A DNA stretch of 62,658 nt. It comes from an uncultured Clostridia bacterium (GTDB taxonomy: Bacteria > Bacillota > Clostridia > Lachnospirales > Lachnospiraceae). A model generated the notes under the pieces. It was given only the letters and a program-made list of their open reading frames with translations. It searched no databases and had not been told where the DNA came from. Where the stretch lies: NCBI GenBank assembly GCA_947174885.1, contig CAMWKO010000015.1, forward strand, positions 1-62,658. The letters are read 5' to 3'. The position numbers and the translations under genes were made by a program. Positions 26,249 through 35,456 of this stretch are shown here, one piece after another. Numbering within the stretch: position 1 is the stretch's first letter; each line of letters starts with the position of its first letter.

Positions 26249-26267
26249 TTTGATAATATGATAAAAT
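26239..26267 (+). promoter_or_regulatory. Promoter of tRNA-Leu
   Basis: TTGCAA (26239-26244), 17-bp spacer, TAAAAT (26262-26267), ten bases before the tRNA 5' end. The -35 box overlaps the last codons of queH. Confidence 0.7.
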
Positions 26268-26277
26268 ATTCTCGTTC

Positions 26278-26360
26278 GCCGGCATGTCGGAATGGCAGAC
26301 GAGGCAGACTCAAAATCTGTTGTGGGTGACCACGTGTGGGTTCAAGTCCCACTGCCGGCA
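26278..26360 (+). tRNA. tRNA-Leu (anticodon CAA)
   Basis: 83-nt gene. The acceptor stem GCCGGCA (26278-26284) pairs with TGCCGGC (26353-26359), with discriminator A (26360). The anticodon stem CAGA/TCTG encloses loop CTCAAAA with anticodon CAA at 26311-26313, reading UUG. A long variable arm (GTGGGTGACCACG region) marks a class II tRNA. T arm TGGGTTCAAGTCCCA. CCA is not encoded. It has its own promoter and terminator. Confidence 0.97.
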
Positions 26361-26366
26361 TTACTA

Positions 26367-26397
26367 AAATGCAAACCTACATGGTTTGCATTTTTTG
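26367..26397 (+). terminator. Terminator of tRNA-Leu
   Basis: AAATGCAAACC (26367-26377), loop TACAT, GGTTTGCATTT (26383-26393), then TTT. 11-bp stem plus T-run. Confidence 0.9.
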
Positions 26398-26438
26398 CAT
26401 AATAATAGAAAATTTTTTCCAAATTGGAAGGTGATTAA

Positions 26439-26789
26439 GTGAATTGCAAAGAATTTAATAAAAATATTGACAGCTTTCTAAAAGAAAAAATTGATGAGGA
26501 TCTACTGGAGGATTTTATTGAGCATTATAAAATGTGTAAAAGCTGTAATGAAGAACTTGAAATATATTTTTTAGCACATAAAATCTTTGATAATTCCGAG
26601 GATTTAGGTGAAAATGTCAATGAAAAATACAATCTGAAGGAAAGCCTGGTAAATTTTATAAAAGAAAAAGAGGATATTGTATACAGAAATTACAAGCGTG
26701 ACTTTATATTTAAGATGATGTTTCTAATCGGAGATGGTATGTCTATTGGACTTGCTGCATATTTTATATATATTTTAGTAACTTTATAG
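26439..26789 (+). CDS. Zinc-finger (ZAS-like) membrane protein, anti-sigma type
   Basis: 116 residues. N-terminal zinc-finger pattern Cys3 ... His-x3-Cys-x2-Cys (HYKMCKSC, about 29-36) as in zf-HC2 anti-sigma factors, and a single C-terminal membrane span (about 92-114). GTG start 26439, with GGAAGGTGATT upstream. No sigma factor gene adjoins it, so a true anti-sigma role is uncertain; it may be an unlinked regulator or a membrane protein using the same fold. 18 bp before polA. Confidence 0.75.
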   Translation: MNCKEFNKNIDSFLKEKIDEDLLEDFIEHYKMCKSCNEELEIYFLAHKIFDNSEDLGENVNEKYNLKESLVNFIKEKEDIVYRNYKRDFIFKMMFLIGDGMSIGLAAYFIYILVTL

Positions 26790-26807
26790 AAAGGATTATA
26801 AAGTAAT

Positions 26808-29504
26808 ATGAGCGAAAAATTATTATTAATTGACGGACACAGTATTTTGAACAGGGCATTTTATGGTGTACCTGACCTTACAAATTCAGCAGGTCTTCAT
26901 ACAAATGCCATATATGGATTTTTAAATATTCTATTTAAGGTATTGGAGGAAGAAAAACCTGATTATCTTATGATAGCATTTGATTTAAAAGAAAAAACCT
27001 TCAGACATAAAATGTTTGATGACTATAAGGGTACCAGAAAGCCTATGCCACAAGAATTGCATGAGCAGGTGCCAGTAGTCCAGAAGGTACTTAAAGCAAT
27101 GAATATACCAATAGTTACAAAAGCAGGTTATGAAGCAGACGATATTTTAGGAACATTGGCATTTGATGGTGAAAAAAACGGTCTGGATGTTACTATTATT
27201 TCAGGTGACAGAGATTTATTACAATTAGCCACTAATAAAATAAAAATATGTATTCCAAAAACAAAAAAGGGTAGCACTGAAATAGAAAATTATTATTGGG
27301 ACGATGTGATAGCTCTCTATAATGTAAATCCAAGAGAGTTTATTGATGTAAAGGCACTTATGGGTGATGCTTCGGATAATATACCGGGTGTTACGGGAAT
27401 AGGTGAAAAAACAGCCAGCAAGATTATTGCACAGTTTCATTCTATTGAAAATGCTTATGAGCATATAGATGAAATTACTCCAAACAAGGCAAGATTATCT
27501 TTAAGCGAAGAATATGAAATAGCAAAGCTCAGTAAAACACTTGCTACTATTGATACAAATGTTCCTCTGGAGATTAATTATAAAAACGGAATTATAAATG
27601 ATTTGTTTAATAGTACAGCTTATGAAGAAATATCAAAGCTTGAATTTAAATCAATTCTTACAAAATTCAATAAAAATGGTATAGTTGCAACAGAAACAGT
27701 AGATTTTGACGAGTTTACGGAAATAATTTCAAGTAAAAATGCTTTTAATAATATGTTTAATACTGTTAAGAATTCACAAATTATAGGATTAGACATTATA
27801 TCAGTTAAAGCGGATGAAAATGAACAGATTACATTTGATTTTATTGAAAACGCATCAGAAGATACTCTTGTAGTAAGTATATTTGACGGAAACAGACTAT
27901 ATATTGTAAATAGCTCTGATATTCCGGATATGGATGAAGCAGAGATTAGACAGAAAGTAAAAAATATTTTAGAAAATGAGAATATATCTGTATTTGGATT
28001 AAAAAATATTCTTAAAATTATAGATTTTGAGGATAATATGAAAGCTTTTGATTGTGAAATTTCGGCTTATTTACTCAATCCTCTTAAAGATAAGTACAGC
28101 TATGAGGATATATGCAGGGATTATCTAAATTATACCCTGAAGCCAAGCACTGAATTAATCCAAAAACAAACAATAAATGAACTATATAAAAATGATAGAC
28201 ATAATTTTATTATGTTAACAAGTTATAATTCATTTGTAGCATTTCATGGGTATACAGTTCTTCTAAAAGCTTTGAAGAGTACTGAAATGGATAAATTATA
28301 TTATGAAATGGAATTACCTCTTATCTATTCTTTAAACAGAATGGAATGTGCCGGTGTAAAGCTGAATGCCACCTCCTTAAAAGAATATGGGGAAATGTTA
28401 AAGCTTGGAATAGAAAAACTTGAAAAGAGTATATATGAGCATTGTGGATTAGAATTCAATATCAACTCTCCAAAGCAGTTAGGCGAGGTGCTTTTTGAGA
28501 AAATGGAGCTGCCCGGTGGTAAAAAAACAAAAACCGGATATTCAACCTCAGCTGATGTACTCGACAAGCTTAAGGACGACTATCCTGTAATTAAAGACAT
28601 ATTGGAATATCGTCAGCTTACAAAGTTAAAATCGACTTATGCAGACGGATTAATCAATTTCGTGCAAAGTGACGGAAGAATACATGGAACCTTTAATCAG
28701 ACAATTACTGCAACGGGCAGAATTTCAAGCACAGAGCCTAATCTCCAAAATATACCTATCCGTATGCCACTAGGCTCTGAAATCAGAAAGGTTTTTGTAC
28801 CTGAAGAGAATTATGTATTTGTAGATGCTGATTACTCACAGATTGAATTAAGAATTTTAGCACATATGTCAAAGGATGAGTCTCTTATTGAGGATTACAA
28901 TAGCGGAAAGGATATTCATAGTATTACGGCATCAAAGGTATTTAAAGTCCCATTGGAGGAGGTTACAAAAACACAGCGAAGTAATGCTAAGGCCGTAAAC
29001 TTTGGCATTGTATATGGAATAAGTTCCTTTGGATTAAGCCAGGATTTAAGTATCAGCAGAAAAGAAGCCACAGAATACATCAATCAGTACTTTGAAACAT
29101 ATCCGAAGATTAAAGAATACTTAGATGGTGTTGTTAAATATGCAAAAACAAATGGATATGTTAAAACGTTATTTGGAAGAAGACGACCAATACCGGAGCT
29201 TAAGTCAAGTAACTTTATGCAGCGTTCTTTTGGCGAAAGAATTGCCATGAATTCACCAATTCAGGGAACTGCAGCAGATATAATGAAAATTGCGATGATT
29301 AATGTGGATAAGAAACTTAAAGAAAAAAAATTAAAATCCAGAATTGTAATTCAGGTACATGATGAATTACTTATAGAGGCACATAAGGATGAGGTGTCAG
29401 AGGTATCTGATATTTTATTAAATGAAATGAGTAATGCTGTAGACCTGCTGGTACACTTGGATGTAGATGTGAACGCAGGAAGCAACTGGCTTGAAGCACA
29501 TTAA
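26808..29504 (+). CDS. polA: DNA polymerase I
   Basis: 898 residues. Repair and Okazaki-fragment processing polymerase. Seen: N-terminal 5'-3' exonuclease/flap domain (LLIDGHSILNRAFYG, EADDILGTLA, SGDRDLLQL, GDASDNIPGVTGIGEKTA), a middle 3'-5' exonuclease-like domain whose first motif is GLDIIS instead of D-x-E, so proofreading is probably lost as in Bacillus-type enzymes, and the family A polymerase domain: VFVDADYSQIELRILAH (motif A), RSNAKAVNFGIVYG (motif B) and IVIQVHDELLIEA (motif C). Length normal. Downstream coaE starts 10 bp later. Confidence 0.97.
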   Translation: MSEKLLLIDGHSILNRAFYGVPDLTNSAGLHTNAIYGFLNILFKVLEEEKPDYLMIAFDLKEKTFRHKMFDDYKGTRKPMPQELHEQVPVVQKVLKAMNIPIVTKAGYEADDILGTLAFDGEKNGLDVTIISGDRDLLQLATNKIKICIPKTKKGSTEIENYYWDDVIALYNVNPREFIDVKALMGDASDNIPGVTGIGEKTASKIIAQFHSIENAYEHIDEITPNKARLSLSEEYEIAKLSKTLATIDTNVPLEINYKNGIINDLFNSTAYEEISKLEFKSILTKFNKNGIVATETVDFDEFTEIISSKNAFNNMFNTVKNSQIIGLDIISVKADENEQITFDFIENASEDTLVVSIFDGNRLYIVNSSDIPDMDEAEIRQKVKNILENENISVFGLKNILKIIDFEDNMKAFDCEISAYLLNPLKDKYSYEDICRDYLNYTLKPSTELIQKQTINELYKNDRHNFIMLTSYNSFVAFHGYTVLLKALKSTEMDKLYYEMELPLIYSLNRMECAGVKLNATSLKEYGEMLKLGIEKLEKSIYEHCGLEFNINSPKQLGEVLFEKMELPGGKKTKTGYSTSADVLDKLKDDYPVIKDILEYRQLTKLKSTYADGLINFVQSDGRIHGTFNQTITATGRISSTEPNLQNIPIRMPLGSEIRKVFVPEENYVFVDADYSQIELRILAHMSKDESLIEDYNSGKDIHSITASKVFKVPLEEVTKTQRSNAKAVNFGIVYGISSFGLSQDLSISRKEATEYINQYFETYPKIKEYLDGVVKYAKTNGYVKTLFGRRRPIPELKSSNFMQRSFGERIAMNSPIQGTAADIMKIAMINVDKKLKEKKLKSRIVIQVHDELLIEAHKDEVSEVSDILLNEMSNAVDLLVHLDVDVNAGSNWLEAH

Positions 29505-29514
29505 GAGGTGTTAT

Positions 29515-30123
29515 ATGAGTATTGTCATAGGAATCACAGGAGGAGTTGGATGCGGCAAGTCTGCGGTACTTGATGTTTTGAAAAATAATTATGATGCAGC
29601 AGTCATAGAGGCAGATAGAGTGGGACATATAGTTATAGAACCTAATGGTACAGCATATGATAAAGTAGTTAATATCTTTGGAACAGATATATTGGATAAT
29701 GGCGATACAGATAAACCATTTATTAATAGAAAGGCATTGGCAGATATTGTATTTAAAGATAAGGAAAAGCTGACTCTTTTAAACAGTATTATCCATCCGT
29801 CTGTAAAGGAATATATAAAACTCTTTATTTATAGTGAAGAAGCTAAAGGAACTAAATATATAGTTGTAGAAGCTGCTCTTTTAATAGAAGCGGGATACAG
29901 GGATATATGTGATATATTCTGGTACATCCGTACAAATAAAGATATTCGTATCAAAAGACTTATGGAAAACAGAAAATATTCGTTAGAAAAAATAAATTCC
30001 ATAATGAATAACCAGCTAAGTGACAAAGAATTTATAGAAGGTACAGATTATATAATAGAAAACAATTCAGGATATGAAGAATTAGCGGAAGAAATAGATA
30101 AAAAACTAAAACTTCTCCCCTGA
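29515..30123 (+). CDS. coaE: Dephospho-CoA kinase
   Basis: 202 residues. Last step of coenzyme A synthesis, phosphorylating the 3'-OH of dephospho-CoA. P-loop GGVGCGKS (about 8-15), EADRVGH, the RKALADIVF and HPSVKEYI segments, and the lid region RIKRLMENRKYS. ATG 29515 chosen: AAGAGGTG lies before it and MSIVIGITGG is the usual N-terminus; the longer frame starts inside polA. polA-coaE adjacency is common in Firmicutes. Confidence 0.95.
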   Translation: MSIVIGITGGVGCGKSAVLDVLKNNYDAAVIEADRVGHIVIEPNGTAYDKVVNIFGTDILDNGDTDKPFINRKALADIVFKDKEKLTLLNSIIHPSVKEYIKLFIYSEEAKGTKYIVVEAALLIEAGYRDICDIFWYIRTNKDIRIKRLMENRKYSLEKINSIMNNQLSDKEFIEGTDYIIENNSGYEELAEEIDKKLKLLP

Positions 30124-30166
30124 ATCTTAATATCCATACAGATTTTATGCAATATGTCTTCTACTT

Positions 30167-30259
30167 GAGTTTCCGTATTTTTTAATTTTAGCTTCAAAAA
30201 GTCTTGTTGCCAAAGGCAACATAGACATCTTGAAGCTAAAATTAAAAATACGGAAACTC
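30167..30259. repeat. GAGTTTCC palindromic element, copy 4 (93 bp)
   Basis: Arms GAGTTTCCGTATTTTTTAAT (30167 on) and the complement ending ACGGAAACTC at 30259, about 30 bp each with one base of length difference, including the TAGCTTCAA block. The interior has a separate small hairpin GTTGCC-AAA-GGCAAC. It lies just after coaE and may double as a terminator. Confidence 0.92.
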
Positions 30260-30364
30260 CGGAGTACTCCATGTTGAAAAATATACAAATATATTATAAA
30301 ATAATATATTATATGCGTTAGAAATATTATTTGTAAATTTTATTTATACCCAGGAGATATAGCT

Positions 30365-32449
30365 ATGGCAGAAAGTATGAAATATCCTGAACATATGGTA
30401 TTTGGACTTGATATAGGAACAAGAAGTATTGTCGGTTCAGTAGGATATATGGAAAGAAATAAATTCAACGTAGTGGCTCATTTTGTAAAAGAACATGACA
30501 CACGTTCAATGCTTGATGGTCAGATTCACGATATTATAAAGGTTGGTGAGTCTATTAAGCTGGTAAAAAAGGAACTTGAGATACAGATAGGCCGTACACT
30601 TAATGAAGTATGTATTGCCGCTGCGGGTCGTGTATTAAAAACAAATACTGTAGATGTTGAAGTTAATCGTGGCGATGATTCTGCAATTAACAGTGAAGAA
30701 ATTTACTCTCTTGATTTATTAGGTATTGAAAAAGCCTACGAAAATATAAGACATGAATATCCTGACATTGAGTTTTACTGTGTAGGCTATTCAGTTGTAA
30801 AATATTATATGAATGGCTATGTAATTAATAATCTTGAAGGTCACAAGGCAAGGAAAATTGGAGCTACGGTTTTAGCAACATTTCTTCCAAATGAAGTAGT
30901 AGAGGGTTTATATTCAGCTGTAGCATTAGCTGATTTGCAGGTGGCAAATCTTACATTAGAGCCTATTGCTGCCATAAATGTAGCTATTCCTGAACATTTC
31001 AGACTTCTTAATATTGCTTTGGTTGATGTTGGTGCAGGTACAAGTGATATTTCTATTACAAAGGATGGAAGTATTATTGCCTATGGCATGATTCCTCATG
31101 CAGGCGATGAAATTACAGAAAGTATTCTAAGCAAGTGCTTAGTTGATTTTAAAACAGCAGAAAAAATCAAAGTTAGTTCCATGAAAAACAGAGGAGTTTC
31201 CTTTAAGGACATTATGGGGATTTCACATAAGCTGATGCCTGATGATATCAGGGAAATGTATGCTGATACTGTAGATAGTATGTCAAAAGAAATAGCTGAA
31301 AAGATTATAGAATTAAACGGTGGTAAAACTGTATCTGCTGTCTTTGTAGTAGGTGGCGGTGGAAAAGCATATGGTTTTACCGGTGGTCTTGCAAAATACC
31401 TGTCTCTTCCTGAAGAAAGAGTTGCTCTTAGAGGTGAAGAAGTACTTGGAGATGTTAATTTCATTGTTGAGGGTGTAAAAAAAGACCCTCTGCTCGTTAC
31501 ACCTATTGGTATATGTATGAATTTCTACAATCAGAAGAATAATTTTATATTTGTACATATAAATGATCAGAGAATAAAGCTCTATGACAATGACCGATTA
31601 ACGGTTGTGGATGCGGCTATGCAGATAGGCTATCCAAATGAAGCATTATTCCCAAGACGCGGTAAAGAGCTTACTTATATCTTAAACGGAAAAGTAAAGA
31701 TGCAGCGGGGCATATTAGGTGAGGCTGCTGTCATTACCATAAACGGAAAAGATGCAAATATTAATTCAAAGATTATAAAAAATGATGTAATTGTAATAAA
31801 GGATTCAACTATTGGAGCCGATGCAGTCCTTAATATTGAGAATTTACCGGAATATAAGAGCTCTATTATATTTACTGTAAATGATGTACCTATTACCTGT
31901 CCTAAATTTGTCAGTGTAAACGGAGAGCTTGTTACTGCATCCTACAGTATACAAAATGATGATAAAATAGAAATTCTTGACTATTATAGTGTATCCCAGA
32001 TTATGCAGTTCATGGACATTGATATTATCGGTAAGGATATATATGTAAACGGACATAAGGCACTGCTGGATGAGCCTGTATATTCCGGATTTACAGTCGA
32101 AATAAAGGATACAGATTATTTAAGGGACGAAGCAGCTATAGATAAGAATATTGTATCAGACATACATAGTACAAATGAATATGACACAACTGAAAATATT
32201 ACAAACACTCCAACCAATATAGCAAATCCTAATATTGAAAATACTATAGTAACTGTTAATGTAAATGGTCAGACAGTGCTTCTGCAAAATAAACCTAAAT
32301 ATATATTTGTAGATATATTAGATTTTTATCCATTTGATACAAGTAACATGGGCGGAAGAAATCTTGTTATGAAAATAAACGGAAATACAGCTGATTTTAC
32401 GGATTCTGTAAAAGAGGGAGATATTATTGATTTGTATTGGGAAAAATAA
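30365..32449 (+). CDS. FtsA-like cell division ATPase (long clostridial form)
   Basis: 694 residues. Actin-fold protein: phosphate-1 loop FGLDIGTRSIVGSVGY (about 13-28), connect and phosphate-2 block ALVDVGAGTSDISITKDG (about 218-235), adenosine motif AVFVVGGGGKAYGFTGGLAKYL (about 324-345). Beyond the usual about 420 residues it has about 300 C-terminal residues with two repeats of a beta-rich ubiquitin-like segment (VNGELVTASYSIQNDDKIEIL and the final NGNTADFTDSVKEGDIIDLYW). No amphipathic FtsA membrane tail was noticed. No ftsZ is adjacent. Role in division or polarity is inferred from the fold. A terminator follows. Confidence 0.85.
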   Translation: MAESMKYPEHMVFGLDIGTRSIVGSVGYMERNKFNVVAHFVKEHDTRSMLDGQIHDIIKVGESIKLVKKELEIQIGRTLNEVCIAAAGRVLKTNTVDVEVNRGDDSAINSEEIYSLDLLGIEKAYENIRHEYPDIEFYCVGYSVVKYYMNGYVINNLEGHKARKIGATVLATFLPNEVVEGLYSAVALADLQVANLTLEPIAAINVAIPEHFRLLNIALVDVGAGTSDISITKDGSIIAYGMIPHAGDEITESILSKCLVDFKTAEKIKVSSMKNRGVSFKDIMGISHKLMPDDIREMYADTVDSMSKEIAEKIIELNGGKTVSAVFVVGGGGKAYGFTGGLAKYLSLPEERVALRGEEVLGDVNFIVEGVKKDPLLVTPIGICMNFYNQKNNFIFVHINDQRIKLYDNDRLTVVDAAMQIGYPNEALFPRRGKELTYILNGKVKMQRGILGEAAVITINGKDANINSKIIKNDVIVIKDSTIGADAVLNIENLPEYKSSIIFTVNDVPITCPKFVSVNGELVTASYSIQNDDKIEILDYYSVSQIMQFMDIDIIGKDIYVNGHKALLDEPVYSGFTVEIKDTDYLRDEAAIDKNIVSDIHSTNEYDTTENITNTPTNIANPNIENTIVTVNVNGQTVLLQNKPKYIFVDILDFYPFDTSNMGGRNLVMKINGNTADFTDSVKEGDIIDLYWEK

Positions 32450-32480
32450 TTAATCATAATTTATAAATTTAAGAATATAA

Positions 32481-32510
32481 TAAGTGTGGATGTTTCCACA
32501 CTTATTTTTT
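32481..32510 (+). terminator. Terminator after the FtsA-like gene
   Basis: AAGTGTGG (32482-32489), loop, CCACACTT (32496-32503), then ATTTTTT. Its T-run abuts the ribosome site of the next gene, so a start codon at GTG 32484 would lie inside the terminator stem. Confidence 0.85.
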
Positions 32511-32519
32511 GAGGTGATT

Positions 32520-33170
32520 ATAATTAACAAATATGTAAAATACAGCATAATAATATTATATTTAGCATTATTGACGGTATTTATGTCAAATCTGATGTTT
32601 ACCTTTAAGGAAAACAGAATAGAGAAGTCAAATGAAGACTATAACAGCAATGGTTATGTCAATGATGAAAAGTTTGATGATTTTAAATACTTTCCTGTAG
32701 CTTTAAGCAATCTGTCTGATACATATTTCTATTTTGAAAATACATATGGTGATGAAAGAACCTATGGTGGAGACAGAAGTCATGAGGGAATTGATATTAT
32801 GAGTTCAAGCAATATAAGAGGCGAACTCCCTGTTATAAGTGTGTGTGATGGTGTAGTTGAAAATATAGGATGGCTTGAGCTTGGAGGATATAGAATAGGT
32901 ATTCGTTCAAATAATGGTGTCTACTACTACTATGCTCATTTATACAGCTATGAGGTAGGTATTGAGGTCGGTAAAAATGTTATTGCCGGAGAAATAATCG
33001 GATATATGGGAGATACCGGCTATAGCAAGGTAGAGGGTACAGTAGGAAACTTTCCTGTACATCTACATTTTGGAATATATATAAATGATGATAAAGGAAC
33101 GGAAAAAACGGTAAACCCATATGAAATTCTTAAAAAATTTGAAAATAATATTTTGAGGTATGATTTTTAA
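32520..33170 (+). CDS. M23 family metallopeptidase, membrane-anchored
   Basis: About 216 residues: one N-terminal membrane span (about 7-26), linker, then a LytM/M23 peptidoglycan endopeptidase domain with zinc ligands in SHEGIDIM (H-x3-D) and the H-x-H motif VHLHFGIY. Both metal motifs are intact, so it is probably active. Start choice: GAGGTGATT at 32511-32519 is a near-perfect ribosome site placed for ATA 32520 (M-I-N-K-Y) or ATT 32523. The upstream canonical codons (GTG 32484, GTG 32514) lie in the terminator and in the ribosome site itself. Confidence 0.88.
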   Translation: MINKYVKYSIIILYLALLTVFMSNLMFTFKENRIEKSNEDYNSNGYVNDEKFDDFKYFPVALSNLSDTYFYFENTYGDERTYGGDRSHEGIDIMSSSNIRGELPVISVCDGVVENIGWLELGGYRIGIRSNNGVYYYYAHLYSYEVGIEVGKNVIAGEIIGYMGDTGYSKVEGTVGNFPVHLHFGIYINDDKGTEKTVNPYEILKKFENNILRYDF

Positions 33171-33258
33171 ACGGTATATGATATACTTAAGAAAGTATGT
33201 TTAGAAAATCGTAAAGATAAAAATTATGTGAGTTGAACTGGAAAGGGTATTAAAATAA

Positions 33259-34074
33259 ATGGATATAAAACTTTGGCGTGAAATTCTACAGCCATATGAG
33301 ATGGCAGTAGATGAACTTACTATGAAATTTAATAATATGATAAAGGAATATCATTTATTGGAGGAATATTCTCCAATAGAAATGGTTAATGGGCGTGTCA
33401 AAAAAATTTCCAGTATACTGGAAAAATGTCAGAAAAAAAATATTTCTTTAGATGATGTATGTGATAAAATTGAGGATATTGCAGGTATAAGAATAATTTG
33501 CCAGTTTGTGGAAGACATAAATAAAGTAGTTTCACTTATACATTCACGTACTGATATAAAAGTATTGCAGGAAAAAGATTATATTACTAATATGAAACCA
33601 AGCGGATACAGAAGCTATCATATTATAGTAGATTATACGGTTCAGACATTAAACGGACCAAAATCAGTAAAGGCAGAAATTCAAATCAGGACTTTGGCTA
33701 TGAATTTCTGGGCGACTATTGAACATTCACTACAGTACAAATATAAGCAGAATATGCCACCTCATATCAGGGAACGTCTGTCTGCTGCATCTACAGCCAT
33801 AATCAATCTTGATAAAGAGATGAGCCGTATACGTGATGAGATTATGGATTCACAAAACAGCTTCAGAGTTAAGGCGAATATTATTAGTGAAATTTTAAAT
33901 CTTATGCAGAATTTATACAAAAGTGCAAATAAGCGGGAAATTCTTAAAATTCAGGAGGAGTTTTATAGAATATACAGACTGGATGATATTTCATCTCTTA
34001 CAAAATTTTTAAAGGAACTTGACATTATTGCGGAAGGATACAGGGCTCAAAGTATTGATGCCTCTTTTAATTAG
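33259..34074 (+). CDS. relQ: Small alarmone synthetase (RelA/SpoT domain only)
   Basis: 271 residues. Makes (p)ppGpp from ATP and GDP/GTP. Only the synthetase domain is present: GRVKKISSILEKC, IEDIAGIRIICQFVEDI, the substrate motif MKPSGYRSYHIIV (about 112-124) and AEIQIRTLAMNFWATIEHSLQYK (about 138-160). No HD hydrolase or TGS domain. Longer than typical RelQ (about 210) by a C-terminal helical extension. Symbol is by class resemblance. It heads a dense run of genes. Confidence 0.88.
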   Translation: MDIKLWREILQPYEMAVDELTMKFNNMIKEYHLLEEYSPIEMVNGRVKKISSILEKCQKKNISLDDVCDKIEDIAGIRIICQFVEDINKVVSLIHSRTDIKVLQEKDYITNMKPSGYRSYHIIVDYTVQTLNGPKSVKAEIQIRTLAMNFWATIEHSLQYKYKQNMPPHIRERLSAASTAIINLDKEMSRIRDEIMDSQNSFRVKANIISEILNLMQNLYKSANKREILKIQEEFYRIYRLDDISSLTKFLKELDIIAEGYRAQSIDASFN

Positions 34075-34076
34075 TT

Positions 34077-34793
34077 ATGGCAGTTTTTAGATTAGATAAA
34101 TTTCTTGTATCAGTGGGAATAGGTAGCAGAAGCGAAGTAAAACATCTTATTAAAGCAGGCAGGGTTACTGTAGATGATGTGATTGTAAAAAAAGCAGAAG
34201 AAAAGGTAGACACATCCGTAAATATAATAAAATATAACGGAAATCTCTTAGAATATGTAGAAAATGTTTATTATATGCTGAATAAACCTAAGGGAGTTGT
34301 ATCTGCTACTACAGACAATTTAAATGCTACTGTTGTGGATTTGATAAAACATGGAAAACATTTAGATTTATTTCCAATAGGACGACTTGATAAAGATACG
34401 GAAGGGTTGCTTATCATAACAAATGACGGAGAGCTTGCCCACAATTTGCTAAGTCCTAGAAAGCATGTCAGGAAAAAATATTATGTAGAATTAGATGGTA
34501 TTCTTACAGAAAAAAAAGCCGAAATTATTTCCTCAGGTATTGAGTTAGAAGATAATTTTAAAACCATGCCTGCTGAAATTGAAATAACAGATGATAATCG
34601 AAAAGTGTATATTACTATATGTGAGGGAAAGTTTCATCAGGTAAAACGTATGTTTAATTATGTGGATTTAAATGTCACTTATTTAAAGAGAGTTTCTATG
34701 GGTTCACTATGTTTAGATGAAAATCTTCCGGTAGGAAAGTATCGTGAACTTACAGCTGATGAATTAAATAAACTTAAAGGTGATATAAAATGA
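34077..34793 (+). CDS. RsuA-family 16S/23S rRNA pseudouridine synthase
   Basis: 238 residues. N-terminal S4 RNA-binding domain (RLDKFLVSVGIGSRSEVKHLI) and the RsuA/RluB catalytic domain with Asp in GRLDKDTEGLLIITNDGELAH (about 102-122). The C-terminal GKFHQVKRMF is the conserved KRM motif. Target nucleotide cannot be assigned. Starts 2 bp after the alarmone gene and overlaps the HAD gene by 4 bp. Confidence 0.93.
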   Translation: MAVFRLDKFLVSVGIGSRSEVKHLIKAGRVTVDDVIVKKAEEKVDTSVNIIKYNGNLLEYVENVYYMLNKPKGVVSATTDNLNATVVDLIKHGKHLDLFPIGRLDKDTEGLLIITNDGELAHNLLSPRKHVRKKYYVELDGILTEKKAEIISSGIELEDNFKTMPAEIEITDDNRKVYITICEGKFHQVKRMFNYVDLNVTYLKRVSMGSLCLDENLPVGKYRELTADELNKLKGDIK

Positions 34794-35452
34794 TACTAGA
34801 CAAATTTGATGCAGTTATTTTTGATTTAGACGGTACTTTAGTAGATTCTATGTGGCTTTGGAAAGATATTGATATAGACTATCTTGCCAGATTTAATATT
34901 CCATATGAAGAAGAACTTCAATCAAAGATAGAGGGAATGAGTTTTACGGAAACAGCCATATATTTTAAAGAACATTTCAAACTTGATGATAGCATAGAAA
35001 AAATTAAAGAAGACTGGAATGAAATGGCTTACGATAAATACAGCCATAAGGTTTCGCTTAAAAAAGGCGTATATAGTTTTTTGGAATACTTAAAAGGCTT
35101 AAACAAAAAAATAGGGATTGCTACCTCAAATTCAAAAGAACTTACACTGGCATGTATTAACAGCTTAGATATATCAGATTTTTTTGATTGCATTGTAACC
35201 GGTAGTGATGTAAAAAAAGGAAAGCCTGCACCTGATGTATATTTGGAAAATGCAAGACTTCTGGAGGTTTTACCTGAAAAATGTCTTGTATTTGAAGATA
35301 TTCCGGTTGGATTGCTGGCGGGCAGAAATGCAGGTATGAGTACCTGCAGTGTCTATGATGAGTATTCAAAGGATGTATCAGCAGAAAAGCTTAAGCTTTC
35401 AGATTATAATATTGTTGATTACATAGATTTTAAAAATAAATATTTAGGATAG
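34790..35452 (+). CDS. HAD-superfamily phosphatase (PGMB-like)
   Basis: 220 residues. Motif [13 protein letters not shown] (nucleophile Asp and acid/base Asp), helical cap, motif II ATSNSKE, motif [12 protein letters not shown], motif [10 protein letters not shown]. It belongs to the beta-phosphoglucomutase/phosphatase-like subfamily; substrate unknown. Overlaps the pseudouridine synthase gene by 4 bp (ATGA); next gene 4 bp later. Confidence 0.9.
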   Translation: MILDKFDAVIFDLDGTLVDSMWLWKDIDIDYLARFNIPYEEELQSKIEGMSFTETAIYFKEHFKLDDSIEKIKEDWNEMAYDKYSHKVSLKKGVYSFLEYLKGLNKKIGIATSNSKELTLACINSLDISDFFDCIVTGSDVKKGKPAPDVYLENARLLEVLPEKCLVFEDIPVGLLAGRNAGMSTCSVYDEYSKDVSAEKLKLSDYNIVDYIDFKNKYLG

Positions 35453-35456
35453 AAAT

